A DNA stretch of 64,000 bases from Kryptolebias marmoratus (taxonomy: Eukaryota > Chordata > Actinopteri > Cyprinodontiformes > Rivulidae): positions 26,655,773 to 26,719,772 of the forward strand of contig NC_051431.1 of the NCBI RefSeq assembly GCF_001649575.2, written 5' to 3'. Both the position numbers and the translations under genes were made by a program. The notes below the pieces were generated by a model. That model was not told the DNA's origin. It saw nothing but the letters and a program-made list of their open reading frames with translations, and did no database searches. Shown here piece by piece: positions 58,498 through 64,000 of this stretch. How positions within the stretch are numbered: position 1 is the first letter of the stretch; each line of letters opens with the position of its first letter.

Positions 58498-60621
58498 CAC
58501 TTTTTTTTGTATTTGGCACAGTTTATGCTACTAGTAAAACTGAAAATAAAACAGATAGTAGGCCTTTACACATTTAAAGTGGTTAAAATCTGTGGATGCT
58601 TGAATGACTTCTGTTTATTTTCTACCTTCTCCCTTGTTTACATCTCATTTCCTGGCAATTTTCTCTGTGTGAGATTACTCTCCACACTCAGCACGGCTGG
58701 TGGTTTCTTAGACCAAAACAAGATGTGCTGTCAACTGAATTTCAATTAATACACCTCCGGGATTTTTTTTTCACTAGATAGAAAAGTCTGTAAAACAAAT
58801 TAGTTTGGCAGCATGCTCTAAAAATAGAAGAGATAGTGAGGATGGTAACTGGCAAACTGGGACTGAAGAGGTGTTGGATCAGTATTTGTTTGAGATTAAA
58901 TATTTTGTTTCATCTGGTCTGTTACAACAAGTACAATCACTGTGAATGTTAACTAACAGCATAAATCCGCACAAAAATACACATGTACCATAAGGAAACA
59001 CATGCCTCATGCACACTCAGGAACACAAGGGAATCTGGGCAGCAGCCTGCTTATGCACACTGTTTGTTTTGGACTCAGTGCTGTCTCATTTACACGTGTT
59101 AATTGCAGCTAATTGGTTCTAATTAGATGAACAGGAAACCCTCTGGGACCACTCATACCTTTAATTTGAAGTAAATATCATTAATTAACATATGCTAATT
59201 TCAAGCCAATTACCATTGATTAAGATATAGCAGCAACAAGGGAAGAAAAGCTACCTTCTATCAAAAATTACTGATGACTCAGCAAGAGGGGACAGTGCAA
59301 GAGTCACATTAAAGGTCAGAGAACATTTGCCCTAAATCTTGATAAGAGCAGCAACCTTGGGCTCAGGTCCCACCACCCTGCATGTAGTCACACTCTGACT
59401 GCTACCACAGTAACCATTCCCACTCAGCTCTCAGTTCCCAAAGCCTTTGCCATGTACCATTCTATCTGTGCCCACCATCTGCTAGTCCCAGTGTGCCCAC
59501 AATGCTCACCATACTCACTGCGGCTTCCACCACATCCTGCTCAGCACATTCAGAAACATTCAACCTCCTGCATTTGACATCTCTACTGTAGAGTCTGTCC
59601 CACATACCTGCCTCAATCACCAGAACTGCCATGTCTGCACTACACACCACACTAACAGTGAGAATGCTCATCTTGCCAGGCCTAGCATGTGGAGCTGGAA
59701 CCTGGAGCTACCGTACTCCGGCTTGCACCTATTGTGCATTCTCTGTGGTGCACCTGCACAGGAAGCATCCCCGCTGACTCTGCAGACAGAGGGCATGTGT
59801 CCACCATGTGATTCAACAGGAGAGATTAGAAGGCTTGCTGCTGAGTGGAGAGAGATGGAAGACAAGAGGTGAAAGATGGAATGAAACAGAAGTGAGAGCA
59901 AGAGAGAGATGGAAATATGTGTAAACCAACGTACACCAACATCAAGTGGACCCAACTATAGATGTCAGGAGGTTGCAGATTAAAACAACCTTCCTAGCTG
60001 AAAGATTCTGACCTATTGTAACACTTGCTAAAAGAATGACCTGAACTGACTCAAACAGTAAGGACAGGTAAAGGCCATTATATACAACAAAATCTGTCAG
60101 ATCTGATTGTAATAAATACTGCCTTTGTTTTTTGGAAGGTATTTTGCACTGTTGCAAAAAGATTTTCACATTTTAATTTTTTTTTTGTAGTTTCAGTCAC
60201 ATTTGGAATTGTTTGCACTGTGCGATTCATATCTTTTTACAGTTGTCAATCAGTTTGTTCCACTGTGTCTTGAGTGTCAACCTTTCAATCTGTGGTATTT
60301 TTTTATTCCTAAATATTGTTTTTAACAGTAAATATTGTTCTTTTTACATTGCTACAACATCATTTCCTAGGCTAGGATTAATAGGATTAATAGGATTAAT
60401 ACGGTTGGTTGGTTTGTAAAACTTTTCCATAAGTGGAAGAGTTTAAGAATCTGAGAGCCTTGTTCATGAATGATGGTATAATGAAGCAGGAGATTAATCA
60501 ACAGATTGGGGCCTCATCTACAGTAATGAGGGTGTTTTTCTGGTCTGTTCTGGTGAAGAAGGAGCCGAGCTGAAAGGTAAAGCTTTCAAATAAATGGTCT
60601 GTCTAGACTCCAAACCTCCCC
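58493..60621. other. Intergenic with TAAT-rich candidate element at 59090-59240
   Basis: 59090-59240 has at least eight TAAT/ATTA cores. 59400-59960 is CA/TG-rich single-copy sequence with short opposing frames and no domain. Three tandem copies of AGGATTAAT lie at 60374-60400. Confidence 0.35.
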
Positions 60622-60780
60622 TCCATTGATGGATAGATGGATGATATTGGATGATGGATGATGGATGGATAGATGGATAGATGGATGGATGATGGATGGA
60701 TAGATGGATGATGGATGTTGGATGGATGATGGATTGATGATTGATGGATAGATGGATGAATGGATGAATGGATGGATGCA
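60622..60780. repeat. Complex (GATG/GATA) tetranucleotide array
   Basis: GGAT/GATG units with variants ATAG, ATTG and TTGG, about 160 bp; an older, more diverged array than 10986-11069. Confidence 0.9.
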
Positions 60781-61014
60781 GGACATATACTGCACTTCTT
60801 GGAATGTTGCTGCTATGTTGTTAAAATGTAATGATTTATAGTGTCTTAAGTTCATCCCAGTTAATACAAAGGAACTCCAGGAAAGTTGTTTTATAAGTTT
60901 TAAAATTGTATGCATTGTTTTGATATTACATGTTGCATTGTAGCAGCTTACCCAGTGAAACTTCAGAGTGTCACCACATCACATTAAATAAAAGTCTAAA
61001 ATTCCTAGAAGGAT

Positions 61015-61260
61015 TGCATATTGTCCACCATCTTTCATGCCAGATTTTTAGATTAAAATCATCTTTTGTTGAGAACAAAAAGAGTTAAAGCCATTTTGGT
61101 CAAACCTTTAAAATAGCATTATGCAAAAACACATGCAATAAAGATTGCATGCAAAGTCTTAATGCTCAGAGTATGTGTTGTACAAGACTCATCAACATCA
61201 ACATCAGATTTTTGCCAAATATCTAAAAATATTGAGCTGGATACAGAATAGGAGAATGCC
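61015..61260 (-). mobile_element. Hairpin-ended dispersed element, copy K (partial)
   Basis: On minus: TTGTACAACACATACTCTGA, GCATTAAGACTTTGCATGC, CAAAGGTTTGACCAAAATGG and AAGATGATTTTAATCTAAAA, in the family order, ending before the hairpin. Confidence 0.5.
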
Positions 61261-61796
61261 CATAGAAAACCCACACATTTTATAAGGACTCATTTCTATA
61301 GTTAAATGTTTAACTTTTTTACACTGTCCACACACATTTTTACTTTTACTTTACTGCCCATTTCTGCTCATCTTGACATATTTTCTATTATCTGACAGGT
61401 AGCACATAATTTTCAGGTTAATCCCATATATTGCAGTCCTCACTGATTTGTTTTCTGCAACTGTTTGGGGTTCTGAACATACTAAATAATGACCCATTAA
61501 TCTTCTCGGATCTAGCTGACGCTAAAGCAGATCAGTCTGAGGTGTAGATGATGTGTGTTTGTGTGGGTTCTCCCCACAGGTGTAACCAGAGCCACAATGC
61601 CGGCTGCCAAGTTACCCACAGAACCATCTGACACACATTCACACCTCAGTCACCATGCCTAAACACACACATCCACAGACAATACTGCCTGTTTACAGTG
61701 TGTGCGTGTGTGTATGTGTGTGTGTCTTACAATTAGGTTTATAACATAGTGAAATAAATGTGAAACAAATGTAGGAATCAGAAAGAGCAACATTCA

Positions 61797-62305
61797 GATA
61801 AGATAAGTTTATTGTCATTGCAAATTACAATGAAATTATGTTGGAGCAATCCTTAAAGTGTCTCAAAAAGGTGTCTCTCAGTGTGGGGTGAGTGACTGTA
61901 GAGAGTACAACAGCATCAGAGCTCTATGAAGGAAGCTGTTCTTCAATCACGCTGTTGGCACATACAGTGTTCTGTATCACTTTCAAGATAGCAGAAGGGT
62001 GAAAAAGCAGTGTTTGGGGTGAGTGGGGAGTCAGATTGTTCCTTAGACTATTTTTCGTTCAGCAGGTACAGAAAATATCTTTTAGTCTGGGGAGCTGGGT
62101 GATTCTGATGATTCTTTCTGCAAATTTGATGATCCTCTGGAGAGCTTTTCTGTTCTCTACACCACAGCCAGAGGACCATGCTGTGATGAAGTAGGTGAGG
62201 ACTGACTCAATGGCTGACCTATAGAAGCTCAGCAGCACCTGTGGCAGCCATCCCCTCCACAAGCACCTCAGGAAGTGAAGCCTCTGCAGTCCCTTTTTGA
62301 TTTTT
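61797..62305 (-). mobile_element. LINE 3' end (reverse transcriptase C-terminus and 3' UTR)
   Basis: The minus frame 62262-62059 reads LLSFYRSAIESVLTYFITAW, then KALQRIIKFAERIIRITQLP. This resembles the C-terminal end of fish non-LTR reverse transcriptases ('fY...veSvLty.i..Wy.....drkaLqrvvk.AqriIG..lPsl'). A 3' UTR follows and ends CAATGACAATAAACTTATCT. The piece is 5'-truncated and disrupted after DIFCTC. Confidence 0.65.
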
Positions 62306-64000
62306 GAGTAGCTTTGTGTTATAATGTGAAATCAACAAATATTCTGATCATTTTAAAGTATTTTAAAATGGCAGCATTATGGTTTGGATGTGGGTCTGTA
62401 CAGACTGTTCAGACAAGCAAACAATGGCTTGTCCAAATGGACTATTCTCTTAAACTTTATTTCTCTTTTTTTCAAAGTTTTACTTACAACATATATGGTA
62501 ATGATTGTTCACAAAATTTCACAACTTTCAAACAGCACAAAATATCCCTTTAAAGTCCTTGAGGTTATTTTTGACATACGCTATAATATGCAGACAATTG
62601 AGACATGTTCAAAAATTTAAAGCTCCACAGAATCTTTACTGTTTAAAAATCTTCAGTTTTGTCATTAGGTGAGTGAGGGCAAAAAAGACCATTGATGAAA
62701 CTAGAAGTGGTATAAAGTGTGCAGAAGAGCTAATTTCAAAACATAAATTTGACATGTTTGTCTGTTGTTCACCTTTTGCACATACATCCTCCAATGTAGA
62801 CATAAAATGTTAAATTTTCATCAAATTTAACTGATCTAAATCCCATTTGTTTAGTCCTGGGAGATATCACTTTGTTGTTTAAATATGAGTTCTGAAGCTT
62901 CTGGTGCATTTCATGATTTTTATTTTTATTTTTTGCCTGAAGCTTTTCCATAACAATGCAAAACAACTAGTATTTATGAACTGTAAACAAAACTGCCATT
63001 TCTGCAGTGATAATACGTTTTACATCAATGATCGAGCAATAATCAAAGAGGAGCCACAGTTACTTGCTTCATAAACCCTTCAGAATAGATGCGGTATGCA
63101 GCTCATCCTTGTCTTTTTTCCAACATTTGCCAAGGAGAGGTGGTACAGCACTGTTATTGTGTAATTTTAGAAGGCTTGGTAGTGTTGCAGAATCAGAGTG
63201 GCGAAAATAGTGTCATTGTCTAGGTTCTAATCTAGAATAAAGTGTGGTTTTGTCTTGGCTCTCCCTTTAATGTACTTTAGAATCTTGCCACTCCGGGTTC
63301 ATATTGAGCTAAGCATGAGTGCAACAATCACAGATGAAAATACACATATGATTTAGTAGCTGCAACTTTAATTTGCACTTAAATAACAAAAATAGCAACG
63401 CTTTCCAAAAAAAAAAACTTCAAAGATCAACGGCAATGCTCACCATCTAACACCACTAAATTGTCAACACTATATTGTCAGCGTCGGGTTGCTTGAAAAT
63501 CTTTTCTGGATTGTCATTACTGCAGCGTCAAAACTGAATCAACATCACTGGATAGTTATTACTGGATCCTCATTACTGGATGGTTACCAGCAGTGTAACA
63601 AAATGAGAAAAAAAAAATCAATGCTTTTACCAACTTTGTAATTCTGCGGCTTTTGCGGAATGACTGCTTCAATGCTGGATGCTAGTTACTTAAGTCAAAC
63701 TGCAGGCTGGATTCAATCAGAGGTGACGGTTGAAAGAAATGACTCACTTTTAACAGGAAAAAAACTCTAGCAGAATGAGGCTCAGCAACTTTATCAAAAT
63801 TATGTTTACATTGAAGTTGTTGGCCACTGACCTATGAAATGGGGGGAAAAAAAAGAATGGAAAAATTAAAAAAAAAAAAAAATTGGTTACAGCATTCTCT
63901 GATAAACATCTTCTATAATGAAATTTATTCTCAGAGGCTATGTAGTCAGTACAAACTCAAAGGGCACTCAAAGGTCAGATGAAACTGAACTATAAGACAG
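62306..64000. other. AT-rich intergenic DNA, nothing recognised
   Basis: Short frames only. Imperfect short repeats around GGAT(A/C/G)..TTACTGGAT lie at 63505-63590. No exon or known repeat was found. Confidence 0.5.

Noticed and set aside
59462..59955. Possible exon-like minus frames
   Set aside because: No domain, no consistent splice signals joining them, and an opposing plus frame of similar length.
1..64000. CRISPR arrays, phage, operons or other prokaryotic systems
   Set aside because: The spliced homeobox gene, vertebrate retroposons and absence of dense ORFs show this is an animal nuclear genome; no spaced direct-repeat array was seen.

Overview
The window is vertebrate nuclear DNA, most likely from a ray-finned fish. 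It holds one recognisable protein-coding gene: an lhx1-type LIM-homeodomain transcription factor on the minus strand, with five coding exons between 17360 and 23050. All splice junctions join in frame to give a 407-residue protein. The fish assignment rests on the gene's close likeness to teleost Lhx1 and on the repeats: L2/Maui-type and RTE-type LINE pieces, tRNA-derived SINEs, Tc1-like transposon relics and gypsy-type solo LTRs. There is no prokaryotic-style organisation, and no rRNA, tRNA, CRISPR or operon was seen.

Layout. 1-13.3 kb is AT-rich, repeat-laden intergenic DNA: Tc1-like relic, SINE, RTE and L2 LINE fragments, and a solo LTR with a clean target duplication. 13.3-29.7 kb is almost free of recognisable transposons. 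It contains lhx1, its CpG-rich promoter and upstream flank, and several single-copy stretches that look like regulatory DNA. A CRE, CCAAT box and TATA-like box about 0.7-0.8 kb upstream of the ATG are arranged for plus-strand transcription, away from lhx1, and are followed by good splice signals. This suggests a divergent noncoding transcript. 29.7-64 kb returns to repeat-rich intergenic DNA with two more solo LTRs, a hAT-type miniature element with long inverted repeats, another Tc1-like relic, LINE tails, a Ty3/gypsy-like gag scrap and microsatellites.

The most unusual element is a dispersed family with at least eleven pieces in the window. It is built of roughly 290-bp monomers, tandem in the longer copies, and ends in a short perfect or near-perfect hairpin (core CATTCCTT/AAGGAATG) often followed by TAGGC. 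That end structure suggests a non-autonomous Helitron/Helentron-like element, but this is inference.

No second protein gene could be supported. The remaining open frames are short, lack recognisable domains, or are shadows of lhx1 exons and simple repeats. Two assembly gaps (22211-22259, in lhx1 intron 1; 31781-31832) and one single N (30147) are present.
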